The position numbers and the translations under genes were made by a program. The notes under the pieces were generated by a model. That model did no database searches, had not been told where the DNA came from, and saw only the letters and a list, made by a program, of their open reading frames with translations. A stretch of DNA of 64,000 nucleotides from Nitrobacter sp035546855 (GTDB lineage Bacteria; Pseudomonadota; Alphaproteobacteria; Rhizobiales; Xanthobacteraceae), in NCBI GenBank assembly GCA_035546855.1, contig DASZVY010000040.1:62001-126000 (forward strand), written 5' to 3'. Positions 51,880-60,478 of the stretch are shown one piece after another; position 1 is the stretch's first letter, and each line of letters starts with the position of its first letter.

Positions 51880-52650
51880 ATGAAAGGCAGTCTCGCACGA
51901 CGCATCGTATTGGGCATGACGCCATGGATCGGCGTGATCGTCCTTTGGTATGCCGTGCGCTGGAGCGGGCTCGTCAACCTCTCCCTGATTCCGGCTCCTC
52001 ACCAGGTCGCAGCGAAATTCGTCGATCTGCTTCTCCATGAGGGGCTGCTGATCGACATCTACGCGTCAACGCGGCGCGTCTTTTTCGGCGTCGCGTTGGG
52101 TATCCTTGCTGCGGTGCCAGTCGGATTTCTGCTGGGCTGGTACCGCTCGGCCCGCACTTTCGCCGACCCGATGATCAACTTCTTTCGCGCACTGCCGCCG
52201 ATCGCCCTGATCCCGCTGGTCATCGTTTATTTCGGCGTCGATGAAATCGCGAAACTCGTGATTCTGTTCTACGCATCGTTCTTCTCGGGCGTAATCGTGA
52301 TGTATGAAGGCGTTTCGCAGATCACGCCGCTCTATATCCGCGTCGCAAAAACCCTCGGCGCCAACGAGTTCGAGATTTTCCGCAAGGTCATTATTCCGCT
52401 GACCGTGCCGCATATCCTGACCGCGCTCCGCGTAGCTCTCGGCGTCGCCTGGGCAACCCTCGTGGCATCCGAGTTGATCGCCGCGCAGCGCGGACTGGGA
52501 GCTATGATCCAGAATGCCTCGACCTACTTCCTGCTCGACATCATCTATGTCGGCATCATCTGTATCGGCTGCATTGCGTTGATCATGGATTTGATCCTGC
52601 GCTGGATCAGCGCGAAACTGCTGGTCTGGCAGGACCGGGCCACGTCATGA
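51880..52650 (+). CDS. ABC transporter permease, TauC/SsuC-type
   Basis: The ATG at 51880 (MKGSLARRIVLGMTPWIGVI) with GAAGGG upstream gives 256 residues; a TTG at 51841 lies further upstream. About six membrane segments are seen. The cytoplasmic EAA-loop is ITPLYIRVAKTLGANEFEIFRKVIIPLTVPHI, as in nitrate/sulfonate/taurine permeases. A TATAAT hexamer lies at 51830-51835. It overlaps the ATPase gene by four bases. The transporter is divergent from the enolase-GMC operon and may import its substrate (inference). Confidence 0.94.
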   Translation: MKGSLARRIVLGMTPWIGVIVLWYAVRWSGLVNLSLIPAPHQVAAKFVDLLLHEGLLIDIYASTRRVFFGVALGILAAVPVGFLLGWYRSARTFADPMINFFRALPPIALIPLVIVYFGVDEIAKLVILFYASFFSGVIVMYEGVSQITPLYIRVAKTLGANEFEIFRKVIIPLTVPHILTALRVALGVAWATLVASELIAAQRGLGAMIQNASTYFLLDIIYVGIICIGCIALIMDLILRWISAKLLVWQDRATS

Positions 52651-53474
52651 TCGCGCCAGGAATGACGTCCGAGCGCGCCCGCTTCGACCACGTGTCGCTG
52701 TCGTTCGATACGCCGAAGGGCAATCTTCGGGTTGTCGATGACGTCAGCTATGCGATCAATGACGGAGACTTCATCGCCGTCATCGGCCCGTCCGGCTGTG
52801 GCAAGACCACCATGATGAGCATGCTCGCCGGCTTCCAGACGCCGACGACCGGTCGGGTGCTTTTCGACGGACACCCAGTGACGGGGCCCGGGCCCGAACG
52901 CGGCGTCATCTTCCAGGAATATGGCGTGTTTCCATGGCTGACCGTCCGCGAGAACATCGCCTTCGGCCTTAACCTCAAGGCCAATCACGTGCCATCCTCC
53001 GAAAGGGATCAGATTTGCCAGCACTACCTGGCCTTGATGGGATTGTCCGATTTCGCCAACTCCTACCCGAAACATCTGTCGGGCGGAATGCGGCAGCGGC
53101 TTGCGATTGCGCGTGCGTACGCGGTGAAACCGCAGTTCCTGCTGATGGACGAGCCGTTCGGCGCGCTGGATGCCCAGACGCGGGCCAACATGCAAAACCT
53201 GCTGCTGCAGGTGCTCGCAACCGAAGGCAAGACTGTCATGCTGATCACGCATTCGGTCGAAGAAGCCATCTATCTCGCCTCGCGCATCGTGGTGGTGACG
53301 GCGCGCCCGGCGCGGATCAAGGAAATCATCGACGTTCCGTTCTCCTATCCGCGCGATGAGTCCATTCAGGAGCGCGCGGAGTTCGGCGAACTGCGAGGTC
53401 ACATCCGCGAATTGGTCATGAACGAATACCGCGCCCAACAGGCGCAGATGCGGCCCGTTTCATTTTCAGAATAA
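52647..53474 (+). CDS. ABC transporter ATP-binding protein, TauB/SsuB-type
   Basis: A 275-residue ATPase with Walker A GPSGCGKTTMMSML near residue 48, Q-loop VIFQEYGVFPWLTVREN, signature LSGGMRQRLAIARAY, Walker B FLLMDEPFGALD and His switch LITHSVEEAIYLA. It overlaps the permease gene by four bases and precedes the binding protein gene by 28 bp, completing a three-gene importer. Confidence 0.95.
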   Translation: MIAPGMTSERARFDHVSLSFDTPKGNLRVVDDVSYAINDGDFIAVIGPSGCGKTTMMSMLAGFQTPTTGRVLFDGHPVTGPGPERGVIFQEYGVFPWLTVRENIAFGLNLKANHVPSSERDQICQHYLALMGLSDFANSYPKHLSGGMRQRLAIARAYAVKPQFLLMDEPFGALDAQTRANMQNLLLQVLATEGKTVMLITHSVEEAIYLASRIVVVTARPARIKEIIDVPFSYPRDESIQERAEFGELRGHIRELVMNEYRAQQAQMRPVSFSE

Positions 53475-53502
53475 CCCAAAAACGGAGAGAGGGAGAGACA
53501 CC

Positions 53503-54498
53503 ATGGATCGGCGACAATTTCTCACAACGACGGCGGGCCTTGCGCTGGGCGGATTTGCAGCATCCGCGCCGGCGATCGCGCAGGCCAAGACGAAGGTTCG
53601 CGTCGGCTATCTGCACACCGTCGCCGTCGACGGCCAGATCTGGACCGGGATGGACCGCGGCACCTTCGCCAAGCAGGGGCTCGACCTCGAATTGCGGCAG
53701 TTCAACACAGGCCTCGAAATCTTCCAGGCCCTGATCGGCGGCAGCCTCGACGTTCTCGCGACCGGCGCCGTGCTGTCGAATTTCCCGGCGCGAGGCCAGG
53801 GCAAGGCGTTCCTCATCAATGATATCGAGGTGGCGACCGCGCAACTCTGGGTCCGCTCCGATCAGGGGATCAAGTCGTTCGCCGACCTCAAAGGCAAGCG
53901 GATCGCAACCTCGACGGGCACGACGGCGCACGTCTTCCTCGACAAGGCGCTGCGCGCCAACCACATCGACCCGAAGGATGTCGAACTGCTGAACCAGAGC
54001 ATGCCGGCCGCGGTGACATCGTTCATCTCGGGCGCGGTGCCGGCAGTCGCGCTCTGGGTGCCGTTCAACGTGACGGTGCGTGACAAGGTGCCCGGCGCCG
54101 TCAAGCTCGCCGACGCCTCGGCCTATTATCCGGAGGCCGCCATCATCGGCGGATGGGCCGCGAGCAACAGCTACTTCGACGGCAACAAGGAAACGCTCAG
54201 CAAGCTCATCAAGGGCTGGGCCGAAGCCAACGACTACTTCATCGCGCACAGCGACGAGGCGCTGGCCGCATTGCAGAAGAATCATTACAGCCAGACGCCG
54301 ATCTCGGACATCAAGGAGCAGTTCAAGGCGCAGAAGATGTTCACGTCCCACGACTGGAAAAAGCTGTATTCCGATGGCACGGTCGTGAAATGGCTGGAGC
54401 AGTCGACGGACTTCTTCATGGCCAATGCCGGCGTCAAGGATTTCACGCCGGCCGCCAAGTATTTCGATCCCGATCTCTACCTCAAGGCGATCGCCTGA
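53503..54498 (+). CDS. ABC transporter substrate-binding protein, NrtA/TauA/SsuA-like
   Basis: A 331-residue protein with a twin-arginine-type signal MDRRQFLTTTAGLALGGFAA, cleaved near AIAQA. The mature part has the NMT1/SsuA pattern: VGYLHTVAVDGQIWTGMDRG, GLDLELRQFNTGLEIFQALI, GGSLDVLATGAVLSNFPARG, GIKSFADLKGKRIATSTGTT. It binds the ligand in the periplasm for the permease at 51880. The ligand is not evident; taurine specificity should not be assumed. A strong hairpin follows the gene. Confidence 0.94.
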   Translation: MDRRQFLTTTAGLALGGFAASAPAIAQAKTKVRVGYLHTVAVDGQIWTGMDRGTFAKQGLDLELRQFNTGLEIFQALIGGSLDVLATGAVLSNFPARGQGKAFLINDIEVATAQLWVRSDQGIKSFADLKGKRIATSTGTTAHVFLDKALRANHIDPKDVELLNQSMPAAVTSFISGAVPAVALWVPFNVTVRDKVPGAVKLADASAYYPEAAIIGGWAASNSYFDGNKETLSKLIKGWAEANDYFIAHSDEALAALQKNHYSQTPISDIKEQFKAQKMFTSHDWKKLYSDGTVVKWLEQSTDFFMANAGVKDFTPAAKYFDPDLYLKAIA

Positions 54499-54925
54499 GG
54501 CGGTCCTGCCGGAGCGTCCATGGCGCTCCGGCGCCCCCTTATCCGGCGGACGATGAGCCGCCCGGGTCAAAGCGCTTGGCCTCCCATGCCCGGACCGAAT
54601 GCGCCCCATGCGGAGCCAGGCCGGTTAATGTTTGACCATTTCTAAACACGCCGGTAACAAGGCATCGGAGATGGAGCTCTCCAATAACCGCCGCCTCCGG
54701 CTGATGGCTCCTACTGTCGAAGGGCGCGCGCCTGCCGGTAGGACGGTTTCAAACAATCCTCCCGCCTGACGCCGCCCGAATGAGGATTGGTGTCGTGGAG
54801 CTTCAACGACCGTTACTGCATCGCGGATCAGCCGGCATAATGACCGTCGGGTGCGCCCGCCATGCCGCTCCATTGATGCCCGATGCCTCGCAGTTTCATC
54901 ACGGCTCACATAAAAGGTAACGACA
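54499..54925 (+). other. Non-coding region upstream of ilvD
   Basis: This 427-bp gap contains a strong hairpin at 54508-54532, an 8-bp inverted repeat (CAATCCTC / GAGGATTG, near 54754-54789), and probably a long ilvD leader. I found no leader peptide rich in branched-chain codons and no riboswitch I can recognise. Confidence 0.5.
54508..54532 (+). terminator. Hairpin after the ABC importer operon
   Basis: GCCGGAGCG and CGCTCCGGC form a perfect 9-bp stem around a 7-nt loop ten bases after the stop of the binding protein gene. The sequence following is C-rich with only a short T run, so termination may be partial or factor-dependent. Confidence 0.55.
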
Positions 54926-56755
54926 ATGCCTCCGTATCGATCCCGGACAACGACCCATGGCCGCAACATGGCGGGAGCCCGCGGCCTTTGGCGCGCGACA
55001 GGCATGACCGATGCCGATTTCGGCAAGCCGATCATCGCCGTCGTGAACTCGTTCACGCAGTTTGTGCCCGGCCACGTGCATCTGAAGGATCTCGGCCAGA
55101 TGGTGGCGCGGGAGATCGAAAAGGCCGGCGGAGTCGCCAAGGAATTCAATACGATTGCCGTCGACGACGGCATCGCGATGGGGCATGACGGCATGCTCTA
55201 CTCGCTGCCGTCCCGCGAACTTATCGCCGACAGCGTCGAATACATGGTAAACGCGCATTGCGCCGACGCCATGGTGTGCATTTCCAACTGCGACAAGATC
55301 ACTCCCGGTATGCTGATGGCCGCCATGCGCCTCAACATCCCCGCTGTGTTCGTGTCGGGCGGTCCGATGGAAGCCGGCAAGGTGGTTCTGGAGGGGAAAA
55401 CCCATTCCATGGATCTGATCGACGCCATGGTGGCGGCCGCCGACGACAAGGTCTCCGACGACGACGTCAAAGTGATCGAGCGGTCGGCCTGCCCGACCTG
55501 CGGCTCCTGCTCGGGCATGTTCACGGCGAATTCGATGAACTGCCTGACCGAGGCGCTCGGCCTTTCGCTGCCGGGCAACGGTTCTGTTCTGGCAACCCAT
55601 GCGGACCGTCAGCGCCTGTTCGTGGAGGCGGGACACCTCGTGGTCGATCTGGCCCGCCGGTACTACGAACAGGACGACGCCAGCGTTTTGCCGCGTTCGA
55701 TCGCCAACTTCACCGCCTTCGAGAACGCGATGACGCTCGATATCTCCATGGGCGGCTCGACCAACACGGTTCTTCATCTTCTGGCGGCCGCGCAGGAAGG
55801 CGAAGTTGATTTCACCGTGACGGATATCGATCGGCTGTCGCGCCGCGTGCCGGTCCTGTGCAAGGTCGCGCCCTCTGTTCCCGACATTCACATGGAGGAC
55901 GTCCATCATGCCGGTGGCATCATGGGCATTCTCGGCGAACTCGACCGCGCCGGCCTGATCGACACCTCGGTTGCGACGATCCATTCGAAGACCCTCGCGC
56001 AGGCCCTCGATCGCTGGGACGTCAAGCGCACATCGAGTGACGCCGTTCATCAGTTCTATCGCGCCGCGCCCGGTGGCGTTCCCACGCAGGTCGCCTTCAG
56101 CCAGAACCGCCGCTACGACAGTGTCGATGCCGATCGCGCAAAGGGCGTCATCCGGGACGTTGAGCACGCTTATTCCAAGGATGGCGGGCTTGCCGTTCTG
56201 TTCGGAAACCTGGCGGAGGACGGCTGCATCGTGAAGACTGCCGGCGTCGACGACAGCCTTCTCAAGTTTTCCGGCCCGGCTCATGTTTTTGAGAGCCAGG
56301 ACTCCGCCGTCTCCGGCATCCTCGGCGGAAAGGTCAAGCCCGGCGAGGTCGTACTCATCCGCTATGAGGGACCGCGCGGCGGTCCGGGCATGCAGGAAAT
56401 GCTCTATCCGACGAGCTACCTGAAATCCAAGGGTCTCGGAAAACTCTGCGCGTTGGTGACGGATGGCCGTTTCTCCGGCGGATCGTCGGGACTCTCCATC
56501 GGGCACGTCTCGCCGGAAGCCGCGGAAGGCGGCGCCATCGGGCTCGTGCGCGACGGCGATATCATCGAGTTCGACATTCCCAACCGTCGCATCCACCTCG
56601 CCGTCGACGACGCTGAATTGCAGGCGCGGCGCGCGCGGCAGGAAGCCCATGGCTGGCGTCCGACCGAAAAGCGCAAGCGCAATGTCACGGGCGCGTTGCG
56701 CGCATATGCGGCGCTGACAACCAGCGCCTCCTTTGGCGCCGTCCGGCGGAGCTAA
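54926..56755 (+). CDS. ilvD: Dihydroxy-acid dehydratase
   Basis: A 609-residue protein of E. coli IlvD type. Iron-sulfur cysteines are in VCISNCDKITPGM and ERSACPTCGSCSGMFTANSM, with AVDDGIAMGHDGMLYSLPSR near the N-terminus and VTDGRFSGGSSGLSIGHVSP near the C-terminus. The terminal ALRAYAALTTSASFGAVR matches the E. coli form. It dehydrates dihydroxy acids in valine and isoleucine synthesis. A sugar-acid dehydratase of the same family is less likely given the full IlvD signatures. A clear terminator follows. Confidence 0.95.
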   Translation: MPPYRSRTTTHGRNMAGARGLWRATGMTDADFGKPIIAVVNSFTQFVPGHVHLKDLGQMVAREIEKAGGVAKEFNTIAVDDGIAMGHDGMLYSLPSRELIADSVEYMVNAHCADAMVCISNCDKITPGMLMAAMRLNIPAVFVSGGPMEAGKVVLEGKTHSMDLIDAMVAAADDKVSDDDVKVIERSACPTCGSCSGMFTANSMNCLTEALGLSLPGNGSVLATHADRQRLFVEAGHLVVDLARRYYEQDDASVLPRSIANFTAFENAMTLDISMGGSTNTVLHLLAAAQEGEVDFTVTDIDRLSRRVPVLCKVAPSVPDIHMEDVHHAGGIMGILGELDRAGLIDTSVATIHSKTLAQALDRWDVKRTSSDAVHQFYRAAPGGVPTQVAFSQNRRYDSVDADRAKGVIRDVEHAYSKDGGLAVLFGNLAEDGCIVKTAGVDDSLLKFSGPAHVFESQDSAVSGILGGKVKPGEVVLIRYEGPRGGPGMQEMLYPTSYLKSKGLGKLCALVTDGRFSGGSSGLSIGHVSPEAAEGGAIGLVRDGDIIEFDIPNRRIHLAVDDAELQARRARQEAHGWRPTEKRKRNVTGALRAYAALTTSASFGAVRRS

Positions 56756-56796
56756 TCGAGTCAGCCTCGCGATGGCGGGGCCGCGCGGATCATAAG

Positions 56797-56833
56797 AAGC
56801 CCGGCTGCCGATAAGCGACAGCCGGGCTTTTTA
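56797..56833 (+). terminator. Rho-independent terminator of ilvD
   Basis: AAGCCCGGCTG and CAGCCGGGCTT form a perfect 11-bp stem with an 11-nt loop, and a T run (TTTTT including the stem end) follows. It lies 41 bp past the ilvD stop. Confidence 0.85.
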
Positions 56834-56880
56834 CAATCCCAAGCCAAATCCTAAAGCGGGATGAATGAGGTTGAATCACC

Positions 56881-56961
56881 GTCATTGCGAGAAGCGCGAG
56901 CGACGAAGCAATCCAGTTCTTTCCTTGTGGCTCTGGATTGCTTCGCTTCGCTCGCAATGAC
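56881..56961. repeat. Dispersed palindromic intergenic repeat, family 2, copy 2
   Basis: The unit opens GTCATTGCGAGAAGCGCGAG, contains GAAGCAATCCAG and CTGGATTGCTTCGC, and closes GCTCGCAATGAC. It is the same plan as 14924-15001. Outer flanks (56854-56880 and 56962-56995) extend the inverted symmetry imperfectly through GGTTGAA and TTCAACC. It lies between convergent ilvD and a LivK-like gene. Confidence 0.85.
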
Positions 56962-56993
56962 AGCGGGTTGGTTCAACCTAACTTCATCATGCT

Positions 56994-58217
56994 TTATTCC
57001 TTCGCGGCATCGGTGATGATCGAGCCGTATCGCTCCCATCGCTCTCCGTCGAACCGCGCCATCTGGAATTGCTTGTTGACGCGATAATCCGTCGGCGTGG
57101 TTGTGACGCTGATGCCGGGCAACAGCATGTCGAGATTGACATTGGTGAGATTGGAGGCCTGCTTCATCACGTTCGCGCGCGTGAGGTCGTCGCCGCACTG
57201 TTTCAGCACGTCCACCAGAAGCTGCGCGGTGATGTAGCCATAGACGTTGAAGCTCGAATTTTTGTCACCGTCCGGATAGTACTTTTGCATGAAAGCGAGG
57301 TAGCGCTGCGTTCCCGGATCGTCCTTCCAGTTCGGATCGGCGGGATCCTTGACATAGCCGACGCTGATGACGCCCTTTGAGGCTTCAAGTCCGGCGGGCT
57401 TCATGACCGCACCGACCGATGCCGCGTTGATGTCGACGATATGCACAGGGTGCCAGCCGAGTTCGGCGATCTTCTTGATCGCCTGCGCCGCCTGCTTCGG
57501 GGTCGAGGCGCTGAAGATCAGGTCGGCGCCGGCGTCCCTGATCTTGAGAATTTGCGAGTCGACAGTCGGATCGGTCAACTCGTAGGACGCTGCGGCCACG
57601 ATCATCTTGGCGGCCTTGTCGCCGAGCCCGGCTTTCAGTCCGTTCAAATAGTCCTTGCCGAGATCGTCGTTCTGATAAAGCACGCCGACCTTGGCGTTCG
57701 GGTGCTCCTTCAGGATATACTGGCCGTAGATGCGCCCTTCGACGAAATAGCTGGGATTGAAACCCATCGTCCAAGGAAAGTGCTTGGGGTCCGTGAATTT
57801 GGACGCGCCGGTGGCCGCAAAAAGCTGGGGCACCTTCTTGGCATTCAGATATTTCTGGACCGCCGCATTCGGAGGCGTGCCGATGATCTGAAATGTCAGC
57901 AGCACCTCGTCGCTCTCGACAAGCTTGCGCACCTGCTCGACCGTCTTCGGCGGACTGTAGGCATCGTCATACTGAATGAGATTGAGCTTGCGCCCGTTCA
58001 CACCGCCTTGGTCGTTGATCATCTTCATGTAGGCAGCTTGCGCCTTGCCGACCGTCGCATAGGCTGACGCGGGGCCGCTGAACGGAACGGTCTGGCCGAT
58101 CTTGATCTCCGTATCCGATGCACCGGGATCGTATTTCTTCTGCGCATGCGCGGACGAAAGCGAGAGGGCAAGGACAAGCGCCGATGCCATCATCGGAATG
58201 AAGTTGCATCCCTTCAT
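56994..58217 (-). CDS. LivK-like ABC transporter substrate-binding protein
   Basis: The ATG at 58217 (MKGCNFIPMMASALVLALSL) gives 407 residues. A signal peptide ends near SAHAQ. The Leu-Ile-Val-binding fold is seen in TEIKIGQTVPFSGPASAYAT, MINDQGGVNGRKLNLIQYDD and ATGASKFTDPKHFPWTMGFN. It is probably the binding protein for the Liv-type permeases and ATPases encoded at 60479-64000. The Bug-type and IclR genes lie between. Its ligand is unknown; aromatic acids are common for this subgroup. Confidence 0.93.
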   Translation of the reverse strand: MKGCNFIPMMASALVLALSLSSAHAQKKYDPGASDTEIKIGQTVPFSGPASAYATVGKAQAAYMKMINDQGGVNGRKLNLIQYDDAYSPPKTVEQVRKLVESDEVLLTFQIIGTPPNAAVQKYLNAKKVPQLFAATGASKFTDPKHFPWTMGFNPSYFVEGRIYGQYILKEHPNAKVGVLYQNDDLGKDYLNGLKAGLGDKAAKMIVAAASYELTDPTVDSQILKIRDAGADLIFSASTPKQAAQAIKKIAELGWHPVHIVDINAASVGAVMKPAGLEASKGVISVGYVKDPADPNWKDDPGTQRYLAFMQKYYPDGDKNSSFNVYGYITAQLLVDVLKQCGDDLTRANVMKQASNLTNVNLDMLLPGISVTTTPTDYRVNKQFQMARFDGERWERYGSIITDAAKE

Positions 58218-58291
58218 GGTATTTCCTCTTTCAGATGCCGTAATTTGGTGTGCTGGAGCAGATGGCTTGCGGCGAATGCCCGGCCATTGGC

Positions 58292-59326
58292 TTATTCCGC
58301 CTTGATATTCGCCTCGCGGATCACCTTGCCCCACTTGTCGGCCTGCTCGTCGATAAACTTGCCGAAATCCGCGCCACTCATGCCGTGAGCCTCAAGCCCT
58401 TGCGCAAGCAGTTTCTTCTTGACGTCGGCATCGGCGAGCACGGTGAGCACCGTCTTTTGAAACTGCTCCACGATCGGATCGGGTGTCGCAGCAGGCGCGA
58501 TGAAGCCATACCAGCCGCTTGCCACGACATCGGGATAACCCTGCTCGCGCAACGTGGGGGCACTCGGATAAACTGCGCTACGCTCCGCCGACGCCGCGCC
58601 CAGCACGCGCAATTTTCCGGCCTCGACGTGAGGCAACGCGGCGCTGATCGCCGTGAGCGTCGCATCGATGCGCCCGGCAAGCAGCTCGGTGTACGACGGC
58701 GCATCCCCACGGAACTGGACCGCAATTCCCTTCACGCCGGCAGATTTGAGAAACAGCTCGATCGCAAGGTGCGGCTGCGATCCTGCCGCGGGAGACCCGA
58801 AGGTCAACCCATTGGGCTGGGCCTTGCCGTAGGCGATGAATTCCTGGAGGGTCTTGTAGGGCGCCTGCGCATTTACCACCAGGAACAGTGGCGCCAGCAT
58901 CGCCATCGCAACCGGCCGCAGATCCTTGTGCGGGTCGTAGTTCAATTTTCCGTACAGGGCCTCGACGGTCGCATAGGGCGCCGCGGCGTAGAGGAACGTG
59001 TAGCCATCCGCCGCGGCCCGCGCGACGGCTTCGTTGGCGATGCGCGTGCTTGCGCCGGGCCGATTCTCGACAATGAACTTCTGACCCAGCCGATGCTCGA
59101 ATTGCTCGGCCAGAATCCTCAGTGAAATGTCGCTCGAGCCACCGGCTGCGTAGGTGCATATGAGCTTGACGATGCGCGACGGCCATTTGTCATCCGCAAA
59201 GGCGCGGAAGCCCGGCATCGCCGACAGCGCCGCAGCAGCGCCAAGCAAGGCCCGGCGCGTCATGCGCGCAGAGGATGCCTTTACCCGCGCCGGATCACGG
59301 TTGGAGCGCGCTTCTGTATCTGACAT
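58292..59326 (-). CDS. Tripartite tricarboxylate (Bug) family extracytoplasmic binding protein
   Basis: The ATG at 59326 has GGAGG seven bases upstream; the product has 344 residues. A twin-arginine-like leader (MTRRALLGAAAALSAMPGF) follows about 20 extra residues. Bug-family features: WPSRIVKLICTYAAGGSSDI, the QKFIVENRPGASTRIANEAV segment, ADGYTFLYAAAPYA and GSPAAGSQPHLAIELFL. No TctA or TctB membrane genes are nearby, so it may be an orphan that serves a distant permease or acts as a sensor. It lies between a LivK and an IclR gene. Confidence 0.93.
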   Translation of the reverse strand: MSDTEARSNRDPARVKASSARMTRRALLGAAAALSAMPGFRAFADDKWPSRIVKLICTYAAGGSSDISLRILAEQFEHRLGQKFIVENRPGASTRIANEAVARAAADGYTFLYAAAPYATVEALYGKLNYDPHKDLRPVAMAMLAPLFLVVNAQAPYKTLQEFIAYGKAQPNGLTFGSPAAGSQPHLAIELFLKSAGVKGIAVQFRGDAPSYTELLAGRIDATLTAISAALPHVEAGKLRVLGAASAERSAVYPSAPTLREQGYPDVVASGWYGFIAPAATPDPIVEQFQKTVLTVLADADVKKKLLAQGLEAHGMSGADFGKFIDEQADKWGKVIREANIKAE

Positions 59327-59393
59327 TCTCATTCCTCCCACTCGTTCTTTTTGTTGATACCAATTCAAGTCCGTTGCGTGTCGCGCGCCCCGC

Positions 59394-60266
59394 TCATGCC
59401 ATCGCCGCCTCGCGAGGCGTGATGAGCGGTTCGGCCTCGTTGACGAGCGAGCGGATACTGGCGGCAAGTGCTCTGATGCGCGGACCGATCTCAGCTTCGA
59501 GTTGTCCCGGCAGCAACCGGAACGCCGGAATCCCGCAGTTGATTGCGAAAGCCTGATTCAGGCCGCGCGCATAAAACAGCGGCGTCGCAACCGCATGAAT
59601 GGAAGCCATGTATTCGCCAAAACAGGTACAGAACCCCCGATCGGCGCATTGCCGGATACCGGCGCGATAGTTGTCCTGATAAGCGCTCCAGGCGGCCGGA
59701 TCGCCGGCTTGCATGCGCTCTTCCAGAAGAGTGGCATCGACGCCCGACAGGATCGCAGCCGCCGCGCGCCCCATCGCCGTCTTCACAACGGGAATGGGCA
59801 TGCCGATGTCGGGGAAGTGCCCGACATTTCCGGACCGCGCCGTCTCGACGTAGATCGTCGCGGCGCCGTCAAGCAAGCCGATCGAGACGGTGCCACCGAC
59901 GCTCCCGGCCAGATCCTGCATCAAGGGCCGCGCCACCTGGCGAAACTGCATGCCCGAGAGCAGCGGATACAGAAGGAGCAGCGCCCGAGCCCCGGGCCGA
60001 TATTTCGCGACGTCGCGGTCGTAACGGAGATAGCCGAGTTCGGCGAGCGTGTGGGTCAACCGCGCGACCGTGGGCCGCGGTATTCCCGTGCGCACCGAAA
60101 TGTCCATGTTGCCGAGCATGGCCGCGCCGGCCTTGAAGGCTTCCAGAACGACGAGCCCCTTGGCGAGGGTCGTGGCGAAGGCCGCATCCCCCATGCTTTC
60201 CGCCAGGACGGCCTCGGCGGATTGGGAAACGATAGAACTGGACACGCGCTTGATGGGAGCCGGCAT
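59394..60266 (-). CDS. IclR family transcriptional regulator
   Basis: A 290-residue regulator. N-terminal winged helix: TTLAKGLVVLEAFKAGAAML, then RTGIPRPTVARLTHTLAELG. The IclR effector domain is recognisable from VGGTVSIGLLDGAATIYVET, IPVVKTAMGRAAAAILSG and RGFCTCFGEYMASIHAVATP. It sits upstream of the Bug gene on the same strand, near the Liv genes, and probably regulates both. Direct repeats and a palindrome upstream of its start may be its operator. Confidence 0.93.
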   Translation of the reverse strand: MPAPIKRVSSSIVSQSAEAVLAESMGDAAFATTLAKGLVVLEAFKAGAAMLGNMDISVRTGIPRPTVARLTHTLAELGYLRYDRDVAKYRPGARALLLLYPLLSGMQFRQVARPLMQDLAGSVGGTVSIGLLDGAATIYVETARSGNVGHFPDIGMPIPVVKTAMGRAAAAILSGVDATLLEERMQAGDPAAWSAYQDNYRAGIRQCADRGFCTCFGEYMASIHAVATPLFYARGLNQAFAINCGIPAFRLLPGQLEAEIGPRIRALAASIRSLVNEAEPLITPREAAMA

Positions 60267-60309
60267 GTCTATCTAATGCACGAATTCGATATTTCCGTCC
60301 ATTAAATTT

Positions 60310-60356
60310 ATGTCTACTGCATTTTATGTCCACTATATTGACAGCGATTGCAATCG
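60310..60356. promoter_or_regulatory. Direct repeats and a palindrome upstream of the IclR gene
   Basis: ATGTCTACT (60310-60318) and ATGTCCACT (60326-60334) repeat with a 16-bp period. CGATTGCAATCG (60345-60356) is a perfect 12-bp palindrome. All lie 44-90 bp upstream of the IclR start in the 212-bp gap 60267-60478, which holds no supported gene. They are candidate autoregulatory sites. Confidence 0.45.
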
Positions 60357-60478
60357 TGTAGTGCTCGTTTTGCCAGGCGATCCGAGCCGTTCAGTGAAAC
60401 AAGCGCGCGGGATTTTGGCGCACGCTTCGAAAGCGCAGGCGCCATCAGCCGAAAATCAAATCCTGATCTCAGGAGGGT

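Noticed and set aside
54926..56755. Sugar-acid dehydratase (arabonate or phosphogluconate type) instead of IlvD
   Set aside because: The cysteine motifs and the C-terminal ALRAYAAL segment match the E. coli-type dihydroxy-acid dehydratase closely.
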